From: Liopterus haemorrhoidalis
Lineage: Eukaryota; Arthropoda; Insecta; Coleoptera; Dytiscidae
DNA: 64,000 bases
Assembly (NCBI GenBank): GCA_963971575.1
Contig: OZ020618.1
Location: forward strand, 34,202,731 to 34,266,730
Direction of reading: 5' to 3'
Position 1 is the first letter of the stretch; each line of letters starts with the position of its first letter. Below are positions 1 through 10,551 of the stretch, one piece after another. The notes under the pieces are model-generated. The model did not search any database. It had not been told where the DNA came from and saw only the letters and a program-made list of their open reading frames with translations. The position numbers and the translations under genes were made by a program.

Positions 1-2
1 TT

Positions 3-533
3 ATCAATGATTTCCCGAACCATATCAAAGAAAATTGTGTCCTATATGCTGACGACACTACCATAACTACAAGTTCCTCTACATTTGCTGACTTGATTGA
101 TAATGGCAATGGCCAGCTTGAGTTGGCCTAGACTTGGTTTTCAGCAAACAAGCTTACGCTTAACAACACGAAAACTGGAAACCTAATAATTTCCCTAAAA
201 TATTTTAACTTTGAAAACCCAGCCGCAGTGAAATTTCTGGGTATACACATTGACCCTAAACTAAATTGGGAGCAACATGTCAATTGCACTGCTCAAAAGT
301 TGTGTAAAACCAATTTTCTACTTAGAAACCTTGTGAACTGTCTCTGAGGATATAGTAATGACAGCTTACTACTCACTGTTTCATAGTCACATCTCATATG
401 GTTTGCTGGCATGGGGACATTCAACTGCAGGCGGAAGACTCTTTGCACTAAAGAGACGGGCAGTCTGAATTATAAACCATGTTTCATACAGAGCCGACTG
501 TAGAGAGACTTTCAAAACATTGAAAATAATGAC
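3..533 (+). pseudogene. LINE-1: 5'-truncated non-LTR reverse transcriptase fragment
   Basis: This is a relic of a LINE reverse transcriptase, which would copy element RNA at a nicked chromosomal target. Conceptual translation starts at the palm domain: INDFPNHIKENCVLYADDTT contains the catalytic YADD box. It continues through FLGIHIDPKLNWEQHV and ISYGLLAWGHS, typical of the thumb region of jockey/CR1-type enzymes. The frame is broken by a stop after about 40 residues and by a frameshift near 345. The left end leaves the window, so the missing N-terminal half may simply lie outside it. Nothing recognisable follows until LINE-2 near 720. The family call is firm; the clade is not. Confidence 0.8.
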
Positions 534-746
534 GTTACCCTGTAGTTACATATTGGTATTACATCGGTATGGTTACATCGAATGTAACTTGATAAATTTG
601 TTATTTCTTATGATGTCTGAGCTTATGTTGGATAAAAATTATATATTTTAGTTTCTAATGAATATATTAATCATTTGTATTAAAAAGTTTTATGACATAA
701 CTCACTGTCATTTCAAAAAAGATATTCTTGTAAGAGTAATGTTATC

Positions 747-1390
747 ATGAAGTACATAGATTACGCAGAGTTAAATAATAATTTAATGAAAATTAACTGG
801 AAAAAAGATTTGGCAAATAAAGATATAGATAGTTCGCTAAAGTATTTCTTAAGTACACTGCATGATAATATAAACAAATGTACGGTCAACAAAAGAAAAA
901 ATAACAAATTTACGAAACGAAAACCATGGGCGACCATTGGATTACTTAAATCTATAGATACGAGAAATAAATTATATAAAGCCGTATTAAATAACCCTAA
1001 TAATGATACATTAAAATTAAAATATAAATTTTACAAACGGCTTATTCCTACATTAATAAAACAATTATAAAATAGTTATTACTGCAATAAATTAAAAAGT
1101 AAGGAAAATAATATGATTCATTTATGGAATACAGTTTACGAATTTCTAAACAAACCGTCGAAGAAAAATAAGAAAATTAAATTTAATCTTGATCATCTCA
1201 AAACGGACACAGATCGAGCCAATTATTTCAACAACTATTTCACAAATATAGGTCCCGACCTTGCAAATTTAATAACGGTAGACAAAATCGCACAAGATAA
1301 TATGATGGCCAATATTCCTTTTAATATAAATAACATATTTATAAATCCTACTAATGAATTAGAAATACTCGACACTATATCAAACTTAAA
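747..1390 (+). pseudogene. LINE-2 ORF2, linker between endonuclease and RT
   Basis: Two reading frames (747-1070 and 1113 onward) together encode the segment that usually joins endonuclease and reverse transcriptase in jockey-like LINEs. Recognisable pieces are KPWATIGLLKSIDTRNKLYK, a LWNTVYEFLNKP stretch, and an FNNYFTNIGPDLA motif typical of the region just before the RT fingers. A stop at 1068-1070 separates the two frames. The frame then runs into the Helentron-like insert at 1391 and resumes at 2097; without the insert it reads ISNLKKNTHSSGPDN, a standard LINE motif. No endonuclease domain is visible upstream, so this copy is probably 5'-truncated near 720. Confidence 0.75.
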
Positions 1391-2096
1391 CCAGTGGCGA
1401 AGGGAAACCTCCGCTAGACTTGCCCTCCCATAAAAAAATATTTAAAAAAAAAAATGTAAATTTAAAAAAAAAAAAATAATATTTAGATAAATCTTCAAAA
1501 ATACATCAAATTATGTTCTATACAAATTTTTGTCCAAGGCTTGCTTTACTAGTTACGAATTAATTATCATGACCATGGAAACGTTACATATAAGTATGAA
1601 AAAATTGAGACTTAGAAAAATTTTAAATAATTTTACAAAAAAAATTCGAAATTTTTCGTTTTATCAAAAACGTCTCAAATAAAAGTTATTAGTTATTGCA
1701 TTTATAGTAACTTTTGTTCAATAAATTTTTTCGAAATATTTTTCTGTTGCTAAATATTCCCAAAAATCTTAAAATCGACACGAGTAAACTCCCATTTCTA
1801 GTCAACCGATTTTCATAAAAAACAATAGGGTTCTTCCCATTTAATAGGAGAATTTTTTAGTACCAGAACGAACTCTTTAAGTTAAACCGTTTTTGAGTTA
1901 TCGTGTATACACACAGACACACAGACAGACAGACAGACAGACACACACACACACACACACACACATACGGACGGCACTTCGAAAATAGGTTTTTTGGATT
2001 CCCTGGACCATGAAACGTGGTCATCCGTCAAAATCTGGACATCGAAAATTTTCGCGATTACAATACTTGCCCCTTATATATTAAGGTCGGGCAAGT
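1391..2096 (-). mobile_element. Helentron-type non-autonomous element (HINE), copy 1
   Basis: This 706-bp insert splits LINE-2 and shares its ends and interior with 39280-40493. Read on the minus strand it starts ACTTGCCCGACC and ends with a 6-bp hairpin (CGGAGG, loop TTTC, CCTTCG) followed by CCACTGG. The 5' terminal ACTTGCCC has its inverse GGGCAAGT just inside the 3' hairpin, so the inverted repeats are asymmetric. A CA/CAGA microsatellite lies inside. There is no target duplication; both flanks are T on the minus strand. Asymmetric repeats, a 3' hairpin, an internal microsatellite and T|T insertion are the known signature of Helentron-associated elements such as Drosophila DINE-1. No Rep/helicase is encoded. 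The family name is inference; the boundaries are well supported because their removal restores the host frame. Confidence 0.75.
1908..1965. repeat. CAGA/CA microsatellite inside HINE copy 1
   Basis: A short compound tract of ACAC, (CAGA)n and about 13 CA dinucleotides, immediately before the shared sequence catacggacggcacttcg. It is the short-allele counterpart of the 854-bp CA tract at the same position in copy 2. Confidence 0.95.
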
Positions 2097-2644
2097 AAAA
2101 ATACGCATTCCAGTGGCCCAGATAACTTAACAAATTTTCTTATCAAACATATTTGTCTTAATATAGTCGAAACATTAAACATTATTTTTAATAACATTTT
2201 GTCTAAGGGATATTTTCCATCCGTTTTAAAAAATGCGCTTGTTATACCACTTTACAAATCCGGATTTTCCCATGAAGTAAATAATTACAGACCAATTTCT
2301 TTAACATCTAATGTTGCTAAAGTACTGGAAAAGTTAATAAAACACAGACTTCTTTCGTTTGTCAATAATAATAAAATTATTTCATCGTCACAATATGGGT
2401 TTACTGAAGGAAGTAGTACAGATGACGCAATAGCCAAGCTCACGGAATGGGCGTACTCAGCAATTGATAACTCGGAGGCCAATGTTGCCGTGTTTTTAGA
2501 TCTAAAAAAAGGCTTTTGATACAGTTGATCATACTTTACTTTTAAATAAACTTGAAAGATTAGGAATAAGGGGTACAGCATTGAAGCTTTTTGAAACATA
2601 CATAAGGGGACGTTCACAACAAACTATTTATAATAAAAGTCTAA
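2097..2644 (+). pseudogene. LINE-2 ORF2, RT fingers and palm N-terminal part
   Basis: Starts KNTHSSGPDNLTNFLIKH, then gives the conserved NNYRPISLTSNVAKVLEK box, the QYGFTEGSSTDDAIAKL box and NVAVFLDLKK, all hallmarks of non-LTR RT domains 0 to 3. One extra base in the run aaaaaaagg near 2510 shifts the frame inside the LKKAFDTVDH motif; the shifted frame continues with HTLLLNKLERLGIRGTALK. The Harbinger MITE at 2645 interrupts the gene before domain 4. This part is otherwise well preserved, so the copy is not ancient. Confidence 0.85.
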
Positions 2645-3112
2645 GGCCCAGTTGCACAGTTACCGCTTAAGTATTAGTTTAGCTAAACCTTAAGCTTCAG
2701 CTTAAACCAAATACTTAAGTGTCAGATGTTGCACAGTCAAAAATAAAAAAAATACTTAGCTAAGCCAACTGATATGGTAAATTAATCAAGTTCAAATTAT
2801 CAAACCGATGCCTATAGACGGGAGTGCGGCGAGGGCGAATAAATAAATTAATGTATAACATTTCCTCATAATCATCATCATATTCCTCATTCACTTCAAC
2901 CAAATTAATTTTATCCATTTTAATATGACAGATAACCAAAAATTTGCAGCAATCTGACAGCTTATTTTGGTTAAACAAAACAAATCTACCGCTTAAGTAT
3001 TTTCCTATTTAAGCTTAAGTTTAAACCAAAAACTGAAACTGTGCAACAACTAAACCATAAACTAAAACTTAAGCCTAAATAAAAACTTAAGCGGTTACTG
3101 TGCAACTGGGCC
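2645..3112. mobile_element. Harbinger-type MITE (GGCCCAGTTGCACAGT TIRs, TAA duplication)
   Basis: A 468-bp element with inverted ends GGCCCAGTTGCACAGT, extending imperfectly to about 27 bp through CGCTTAAG. TAA occurs directly on both sides (2642-2644 and 3113-3115), the 3-bp duplication expected of PIF/Harbinger transposons. Further inward, the subterminal sequence is rich in CTTAAG and TAGCTAA palindromes. It splits LINE-2 between RT domains 3 and 4. It cannot move alone, but it carries a short open frame resembling a transposase N-terminus. Confidence 0.85.
2760..2978 (-). pseudogene. possible Harbinger transposase N-terminal remnant
   Basis: A 72-residue frame inside the MITE. It has an acidic stretch (EVNEEYDDDYEEM) followed by a basic PRRTPVYRHRFDN segment. 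Harbinger/HARBI1 transposases often begin with an acidic tract followed by an R-rich segment before the helix-turn-helix, so this may be what is left of the parent transposase after internal deletion. There is no DDE catalytic region. The resemblance is by eye only; it could be a chance frame. Confidence 0.4.
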
Positions 3113-4095
3113 TAAGTAAGTCACAAGTTGTAAACTGCGGGGTCGGACAAGGGACATCATTAGGTCCATTACTTTTTCTATTATACCTAAACGATTTTCT
3201 TAATATTCCAGACTTGCATGGAAAACTCATGTCTTTTGCCGACGATACAGTTTTATTCATTAAAGCTAAGTCGTGGGTTGAGTTAGAAGACTTGGTCGCA
3301 GAAGATTTACAAAAAGTTATATCATGGTTAGATAACAATTTACTGTCAGTAAATATTGGTAAAACCAAATTTATTACCTTCACCGCATACAAACAAGAAA
3401 CGTTCAACTCAATAATTATTCATAAAGCTAACTGTTGTAGAAATAATTGTATCTGTGTCAAACAAATAAACAAAGTAAACTTCATAAAATATTTAGGGAT
3501 TACAATTGATCAGCATCTTAGGTGGGACTATCACATAAATAATCTATGTACCAAATTAAGACAATATTTGTATATTTTTAAAAAACTCAGGCATGTGCTG
3601 ACAACTGAAAAACTTAAAATATTTTATTATGGACTCGTGCAGTCTACAATTTCATATGGATTGACTGGATGGGGTGGAGCTGCAATCATACACATTAAAA
3701 CAATTATAACTTTGCAAAAGAGAATTATTAAAACAATGTATAATAAAAAAATCACTTATCCATCTAATATATTATTCTGTGAATCCAAAATAAACCAAAT
3801 ATCACAATTATATTCGCTCTCTATCTTAAAATATTTAGGAAAGAACTCTGATGCTATCCATTACCCCAACCATAGTTACAGTACCAGACAAAAGGAACAA
3901 GCTGTACCAAAAAAAGTAAATAAAAATATTGGTCAAAAAAGCTTTTTATATTTTGCGCCTAAAATTTTCAATAAATTCCAATACTTTTTAAACATTAATA
4001 ATTTAACTGTACATACTAAAAATTTTAATACAAGAGCTAAGCAATTCATAAAGCAACTAACTAACGTTGATCTACTAGAAATCTTTGGTAACTGA
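3113..4095 (+). pseudogene. LINE-2 ORF2, RT palm/thumb and C-terminal domain
   Basis: An uninterrupted frame of about 325 residues. It starts at the host side of the MITE with SKSQVVNCGVGQGTSLGPLL (domain 4), followed by the catalytic KLMSFADDTVLF box. FIKYLGITIDQHLRWDYHIN and ISYGLTGWGG are the usual thumb motifs, and STRQKEQAVPKK with FAPKIFNKF resembles the C-terminal tail of jockey/CR1-like proteins. The stop at 4093-4095 looks authentic. A short AT-rich 3' UTR follows and is cut by the Gypsy LTR at 4166. FADD is intact, but the gene is dead because of the upstream stop, frameshift and insertions. Confidence 0.85.
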
Positions 4096-4165
4096 TAAAT
4101 TTAATGATTTATGATTTATTCTACAAATATTGTTTTTCTATTTGTATTACTTTGCTTTAACGTAT

Positions 4166-4272
4166 TGTCACGGTTCCTGGGAAATATTTAAATTTTATCA
4201 ATTTCCCTTAGAAAATCAAACGAGGAATAATTGAATTTCTAGATGTTGCTTTTCCTTGGTGCCACTAACCCA
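4166..4272 (-). repeat. Gypsy LTR, terminal fragment
   Basis: The last 107 bp of the LTR (in element orientation), beginning TGTCACGGTTCCTGGG on the plus strand. It breaks off after cccagtacgag and continues directly with gag sequence tgtactaatatg. The intact LTR continues with gtttgagacttgg at this point. Confidence 0.9.
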
Positions 4273-5059
4273 GTACGAGTGTACTAATATGTTTTTCTAC
4301 AGTTTCGTATTTTCGACAAATTTTATCCAACTCTGCTACACTATTTGTAATTCTTGCTACAAGATGTCGTTGTAAATGTGGAACCAGTCCTCTTCTAATT
4401 AGTCGTATAATTTCTTTTTCTTCTGGCTTATCAATTAAACGATTGAATAGCCCTATCATCTTTGCAATGTAAATCGACACCGGTTCATTGCGACCTTGTA
4501 TTCGGTTACGAATGGTATCCCATAATTCATCTTCGTAATCTGTCGGAAGAAATGTAGTTTTCAATCCAAAGACCAGTTCTTGCCAAGAGGAAAATTCAGT
4601 TTTCTTTGACCTGAACCAAGTCAAGGCATCCTTTTTTAATAGATCTACGGCTGATTCAAATAGCTGGTGTTCATCAACTCCGCGAGCTTGGCTCATTTCT
4701 TGGACTCGTTCCAAAAAATTAGATAGCCCTGGACCACCATCATATGTCAAATTCCATTTGTGAACTGGATAGTAATGAATTTTCTTTTGTTGGTTATTCA
4801 ACACAGAAGTCGTTAGTTTTTCTAATACTGCAGCCAAATTCGAATCAAGTTTATCCTCATTTGAAGAAGATTTCTTTTCTACATAATTATCGTCTTCCGT
4901 TGATTCATTTCCTGTATCTATTTGTTCGTCTGTAAGTGACTTTTCATATTGCGCAAAAAGCTGATTCGATGCTTGTGAAGTGAACTTTTCCTGAACAGAC
5001 TTAAGTAGATTTTCACTTTTCGTAACCAAAACCTCAATATCACCTATTCGTTCTTCCAT
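4265..5059 (-). pseudogene. gag: Gypsy gag, C-terminally truncated copy
   Basis: This frame of 264 residues is identical to the first 261 residues of the full gag at 13098-14150 except for one H/Q change. It starts at the same ATG with MEERIGDIEVLVTKSENLL. It retains the Retrotrans_gag-type capsid core (LTWFRSKKTEFSSWQELV and FLPTDYEDELWDTIRNRI). It ends three residues after KHISTL because the deletion joins it to LTR sequence, so both zinc knuckles and all of pol are missing. It cannot give a functional particle protein by itself. Confidence 0.9.
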
Positions 5060-5831
5060 GCGTATTCTTTTAAGACGTAGGTATACATGATTAAGTCTAG
5101 AGGTTATCTTTTGAAATTCTTTTTGATAATTACCTATCTCGAAATTTTCAACTTTCCCTTCAAGCTCAACTATTTTTTTGTTGCAAATTTCTATTTCCTT
5201 ACTTGGATCTAGTGAGATCTAGTGAGTTGTTTTAATTGCAGTCAAATCTTCCTTAAGTAGAGTCTTAAGCTTACGACGAGATCCTGTTAAAGTAGGCGGT
5301 ACACTTTGACCTCTAATTATTAGTTCCTATGACACCTCATCCCAGAAAAGATATGTTGGATCTATTTTATCCTCCATCATTATGATTATTATTAACAAAT
5401 TAAAATAAACGAGAAAATATTTTACACGCTACACTTAAATCACGAAACTAATTACTACAACTTCTATTCTCTAACACATCTATACGAACAGATCAAACAA
5501 TTGTATTTAAATAAAATATTTGCGAATATGCACACTCGAATATGTTTCCGTATCAATAACTATCAATTATTTAAATATTTCTATTATTTGTTAACAAGCA
5601 ACACAAAACAAAAATTCGAGAAATATTAGAGAAGACTTCGTCACATATAATATTTTAGAAGTTTATTTTTATTATTCTTAAATTGTTAATTGTCAATTTT
5701 TTTTAAATTGACAATACCTGTAAAGCAAGAACCAGATCTCGAATAAATATAACCCGTTAAAATTATCAAATTTTACGCAATATAACAAAGTTAAGCTAAT
5801 TTTTCAAAGTTTGCCAAAATTAATTAAGCTT
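5060..5831 (-). other. Gypsy 5' leader, left copy
   Basis: Untranslated region between primer site and gag ATG, duplicated at 14151-14922. It contains the same small direct repeat gatctagtgagatctagtgag in both copies. No coding signal. Confidence 0.8.
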
Positions 5832-5849
5832 GCCCCACGTTGGGCGCCA
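5832..5849 (-). promoter_or_regulatory. Primer binding site for tRNA-Lys(CUU), left unit
   Basis: The plus strand reads GCCCCACGTTGGGCGCCA, which matches the 3' end of tRNA-Lys(CUU) including CCA as I know that tRNA. The minus-strand element RNA would therefore pair with it over 18 nt. It lies 5 bp from the LTR edge at 5855. Confidence 0.85.
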
Positions 5850-6299
5850 AAAATTGTCACGGTTCCTGGGAAATATTTAAATTTTATCAATTTCCCTTAG
5901 AAAATCAAACGAGGAATAATTGAATTTCTAGATGTTGCTTTTCCTTGGTGCCACTAACCCAGTACGAGGTTTGAGACTTGGCGGGTGTGGGGTGAAACTA
6001 TCAAGGTCTAATTTATTTTAGGGCGCCATTCCTCTAACCAAAGAAAAGTGGGAGAACTTTAGATACAATAATAAAAACAAAATATACTAAAATTGAAATT
6101 TTGAATGATGGGGTAATTTATTTCCACGGCCAATTATCTATATATATAAAAGGCAGTGTCCTGACTGACTGACTGACTGACTGACTCACTCATCACCGTC
6201 CAGCCCGAACCCCTGGGCCTAGAAACTTGAAATTCGGAGAGTATATTCCCTTCATGACGTAAGCACCCACTAAGAAGGGATTTTTCGAAATTCCACTCG

Positions 6300-9200
6300 T
6301 AAGGGATGAAAAGGGGTGAAATGTGATTTCACGAATTCCTTAATATCTCTTAGGGCCGATGGGATATCGACTTACTTTTTGCTTACAAGTATTACCCATA
6401 CAAATGTCGAAAAACCAATTTCGGGATTTTGCCCTAATCAACCCCTAAAGGGCTGAACCTACAATCGGGGTGGATTATACATCCCGTTGTATTTCCTGTG
6501 TTCGTTTAGTTGCAAGATTACTTTTTGGCACATAGGTGTCTTTTTAAAATATCTCGAAATGGTATTGACAGTTTTTTGAAATTTCACCCCTAAAGGGTGA
6601 AAAGGGGTGAATTGTAATTTTAAGGATTCTTTAATATCAATTAGGACCAATAAGATATCGACTTGCTTTTTGCTTACAAAGATTACCCACACAAATACCG
6701 AATCACCAATTTCAGGATTTTGTCCTAATCAACCCCTAAAGGGGTGGATCTACAATCGGGGTGAATTATACATCCCGTCGTAATTCCTGTGTTAGTTTAG
6801 TTGCAACATTACTTTTTGGCACATAGGTGTCTTTTTAAAATATCTCGAAATGGGTTTGACAGTTTTTTAAAATTTCACCCCTATAGGGTGAAAAGGGGTG
6901 AATTATGATTACAAGTATTCCTTAATATCTCTTAGAACCAATAAGATATCGACTTGCTTTTTGCTTACAAAGATTACCCATACAAATACCGAAAAACATA
7001 TTTCAGGTTTTTGTCCTAATCAACCCCTAAAGGGGTGAATCTACAATCGGGGTGAATTATACATCCCGTCGTATTTCCTGTGTTCATTAGTTGCAGCATT
7101 ACTTTCTGGCACATAGGTGTCTTTTTAAAATATCTCGAAATGGGTTTGACAGTTTTTTAAAATTTCACCCCTAAGGGTTGAAAAGGGGTGAATTGTGATT
7201 TCAAGGATTCCTTAATATCTCTTAGGACCAATAAGATATGGACTTATTGTTTGCTTGCAAAGATTATCCATACAATTACCGAAAAACGTATTTCAGGAAT
7301 TTGTCCTAATCAGCCCCTAAAGGGGTTGATCTACAATCGGGGTGAGTTATACATTCCGTCGTATTTCCTGTGTACGTTTAGTTGCAACATTACTTTTTAG
7401 CACATAGGTGTCTTTTTAAAATATCTCGAAAAGATTTTGATAGTTTTTTAAAATTTCACCCCTAAAGGGTGAAAAGGGGTGAATTGTGATTTCAAGGATT
7501 CCTTAAATCTCTTAGGGCCAATAAGATATTGCCTTGCTTTTTGCTGACAAAGATTACCCATACAAACACCGAAAAATATAATTCAGGATTTTGCCCTAAT
7601 CAACCCCTAAAGGATGGATCTACAATCGGGGTGAATTATACATCCCGTCGTAGTCCCTGTGTTTATTGAGATATAAGGTTTCTTTTTGGCACATAGGCGT
7701 CTTTTTAAAATATCTCGAAATGGTTTTGACAACTTTTTTAATTTAACCCCTAAAGGGTGAAAAGGGGTGAAATGTGATTTCAAGGATTGTTTAATATTTT
7801 TTAACACCAATAAGATATCGACTTGGTTTTCGCTTACAAAAACTACCCTTGCAAATGCCGAAAAACCAATTTTTGGATTTTGTCCTAATCAACCCCTAAA
7901 GGGATGGATCTACAATCAAGGTGAATTATACATCCCGTCGTTTTTCCTCTGTTCGTTTAGTTGCAACATTAATTTTTGGCACATAGATGTATTTTTAAAA
8001 TATCTCGAAATAATATTGACAGTTTTTTTTTAAAGCTCACCCCTAAAGGGTAAAAAGGGGTGAATTGTGATTTCAAGGATTCCTTAATATCTCTTAGGAC
8101 CAATAAGATATCGACTTGCTTTATGCTAACGAAGATTACCCATATAAATACCGAAAAACTTATTTCAGGATTTTGTCCTAATCAACCCCTAAAGGGGTGA
8201 ACCTACAATCGGGGTGGATTATACATCCCGTTGTATTTCCTGTGTTCGTTTAGTTGCAACATTAATTTTTGGCACATAGGTGTCTTTTTAAAATGTCTCG
8301 AAATGGTATTGACAGTTTTTTTAAACTTCACCCCTAAAGGGTGAAAAGGGGTGAATTGTGATTTCAAGGATTCCTTAATATCTCTTAGGACCAATAAGAT
8401 ATCGACTTGCTTTTTGCTTACAAAGATTACCCATACAAATACGGAAAAATACATTTCAGGATTTTGTCCTAATCAACCCTAAACGGTGGATCTACAATTG
8501 GGGTGAATTATACATCCCGTCGTATTCCCTGTGTTTGTTGAGTTATAAGGTTTCTTTTTGGCACATAGGCGTATTTTTAAAATATCTCGAAATGGTTTTG
8601 ACATTTTTTTTAAATTTAACCCCTAAAGGGTAAAAAGGGGTAAAATGTGATTTCAAGGATTGTTTAACATTTTTTAGGACCAATAAGATATCGACTTGGT
8701 TTTTGCTTATAAAAACTAGCCATGCAAATACCGAAAAAAAGATTTTTGGATTTGGTCCTAATCAACCCCTTAAGTGGTGGATCAACAATCGGGATGCATT
8801 ATACATCCCGTCGTAATTCCTGTGTTCGTTTAGTTGCAACATTACTTTTTGGCACATAGGTGTTTTTTTTTTTTTAATATCTCGAAATGATTTTGACATT
8901 TTTTTTAAATTTCATCCCTTAAGGATGAAAAGGGGTGAAATGTGATTTCAGTAATTCCTTAATTCTTTTAGGAATAATTCTTAATTCTTCTAATTCTTAA
9001 TTCTTTTAGGACCAATAAGATATCGACTTGGTGTTTGCTTACAAAAATTATCCATACAAATGCCGAAAAACTTATTTCAGGATTTCGTCCTAATCAACCC
9101 CTAAAGGGGTGATTCTACAAACGGGGTAGATTATACATCGCGTCGTATTTCCTGTGTTTGTTGAGTTATAACGATTCTTTTTGGCACATAGGTGTCTTTT

Positions 9201-9540
9201 TAAAATGTCTCGAAATGGTTTTAACAGTTTTTTACCTTTAACAAATATCACCCCTAAAGGGTGAAAAGAGGAAATTGTGATTTCAAGGACGCCTTAATAT
9301 CTTCTAGGATCGATAAGATATAGACTTGGTTTTTGCTTATAAAGATTACCCATACAAATGCCGAAAAATGAATTTCAGGATTTTATCTAAATCATCCCCT
9401 AAAGGGGTGAATCTACATTCGGGGTGAATTATAGAACCCTTTGTATTTTCAGCGGTTGTTGAGTTATAACATTCTATTTTGGCATATATGTGTTTTGACA
9501 GTTTTATTTCACTCCTAAAGGGTAAATTAGTATTTTTTTG
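6300..9540. repeat. Tandem array of about 290-bp units inside Helitron-1
   Basis: About eleven diverged units. The marker catcccgt recurs at about 6480, 6771, 7062, 7352, 7641, 7931, 8224, 8513, 8804 and then after a longer 332-bp unit, giving a period of 289-293 bp. Each unit contains paired inverse motifs such as cacccctaaagggtgaaaag and aacccctaaaggggtg, which can fold into hairpins. Short ORFs in this array (for example 6459-6692, 7188-7400, 8203-8454) are recurrent by-products of the repeat, not genes. Confidence 0.9.
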
Positions 9541-9772
9541 TTAGAAATAAAAAATTCGGAGAGTACATTTTTCAGTATGACGTAAGAACCCACTAAGAAA
9601 GGATTTCAAGTTCGACCCCTATCTGGTGAAAAGGAGTAAAATGTTTTTTCACGGATTCCTCAATATCTCTTAGGACAGATGAGATATCGACTAGATTTTT
9701 TGTTACAAAGGTTGCCCATACACAAGTTTAAAAACAAATTGCGGATTTTATGCCAATGAGACCATCAATATA

Positions 9773-9800
9773 CCGTAGCGAAGCACGGGTTTTCAGCTAG
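9773..9800 (+). other. Helitron 3' terminal hairpin and CTAG end
   Basis: CCGTAGCGAAGCACGG folds as CCGT/ACGG plus GC/GC around a GAA loop with one bulged A, followed by GTTTTCAG and terminal CTAG. This is the transposition terminator architecture expected for Helitrons. Confidence 0.85.
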
Positions 9801-10485
9801 TTGTAACATATTTACAGAAATAAATTTAGTATAAATAAAATAACTAATGTAAATTTGTGGCCACAATTAAAGCTACCGCAATTTACAATAAGAAAAACTT
9901 AAAACTAACTTAACTAAGATACGTTACAATAATCGGGATAACTTGATAAATTTTGAGAAGAAGAATTCCAAATAGACCAATACGTTAGACCAAATACGTC
10001 ATCCAAATTCCTCAAATTAAATTTTGCTGTTTGGGTTCCAGAAATAAAATAACTGTATATAACCAATACCAAAAACGCTGTAATTAGGAAAAATTAATTA
10101 GTTAAACGTAATATTATTTATGAAAATATAATATTACGAAAATGGCTTATCCGTTTGACAATACGGCGTTTATTACAATTATATATTTTTTATTTAAAAT
10201 GGGGATAATTTCCGTCTTACGGCTTGTAATATTAATTATAAACTTCGCACAATGCGGCTGAATCAATTTATAAAAGTTCCTTCTAAATAGGCAATCTTTT
10301 CTTCAAAATTTCATAGATTCAGTTTTTCTTTAATAATTAATATCTCCCCAAAACAAATAATACAAAACCTTCCAAACAAATTCGTTTTGTTTTTTTTTTC
10401 TCGTCACTGTCAAACGTCGGTTCCATAGCAACATTAATAATCTTATTACAAATTTATCTAAACTTCCAAAATTACACGTGACAAA

Positions 10486-10497
10486 CTCCCCCCTTCC
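10486..10497 (-). promoter_or_regulatory. Gypsy polypurine tract
   Basis: On the minus strand GGAAGGGGGGAG lies 2 bp before the LTR edge (10483). This is the expected position and composition for plus-strand priming. Confidence 0.8.
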
Positions 10498-10551
10498 AAA
10501 AAGAAATCAAAACTACAAATCCTAACACTAATCATAACTATAATCATAATT

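Larger units (their letters stand above)
6137..9800 (+). mobile_element. Non-autonomous Helitron (Helitron-1)
   Basis: The element starts TCTATATATATAAAAGG and ends hairpin-GTTTTCAGCTAG. It therefore has the 5' TC and 3' CTRR ends of Helitrons, with a GC-rich hairpin 8 bp before CTAG. The host base is A on the left and T on the right. The same LTR without the insert reads ccaattattgtaac at 15221-15234, so the insertion is exactly between A and T with no target duplication. The interior is mostly a tandem array of about 290-bp units. No Rep or helicase ORF is present; it must have been moved in trans. Related sequence lies at 37075-38178. Confidence 0.9.
5855..10483 (-). repeat. Gypsy LTR (about 965 bp) carrying a Helitron
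   Basis: The complete LTR, TGTCACGGTTCC to CACGTGACA on the plus strand, with TG/CA ends. Without the 3664-bp Helitron it is about 965 bp. Against the right LTR (14946-15770) I see essentially one substitution (cttatccg versus cttattcg) besides the Helitron, so the insertion is young. It serves as 3' LTR of the right unit and lies just upstream of the left unit's primer site. Confidence 0.9.

Noticed and set aside
3087..3407. Minus-strand frame opposite LINE-2 RT
   Set aside because: It runs antisense through conserved RT motifs and the MITE end; no independent support.
5832..5849. A tRNA gene
   Set aside because: Only the 3' terminal 18 nt of tRNA-Lys are matched, with CCA and next to an LTR: it is a primer binding site.
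6459..8454. Several similar frames of 67-88 residues
   Set aside because: They repeat with the 290-bp Helitron units and are broken differently in each; no protein family.
6300..9540. CRISPR-like array
   Set aside because: Units are about 290 bp, diverged and contiguous; there are no short repeats with unique spacers, and the context is eukaryotic.
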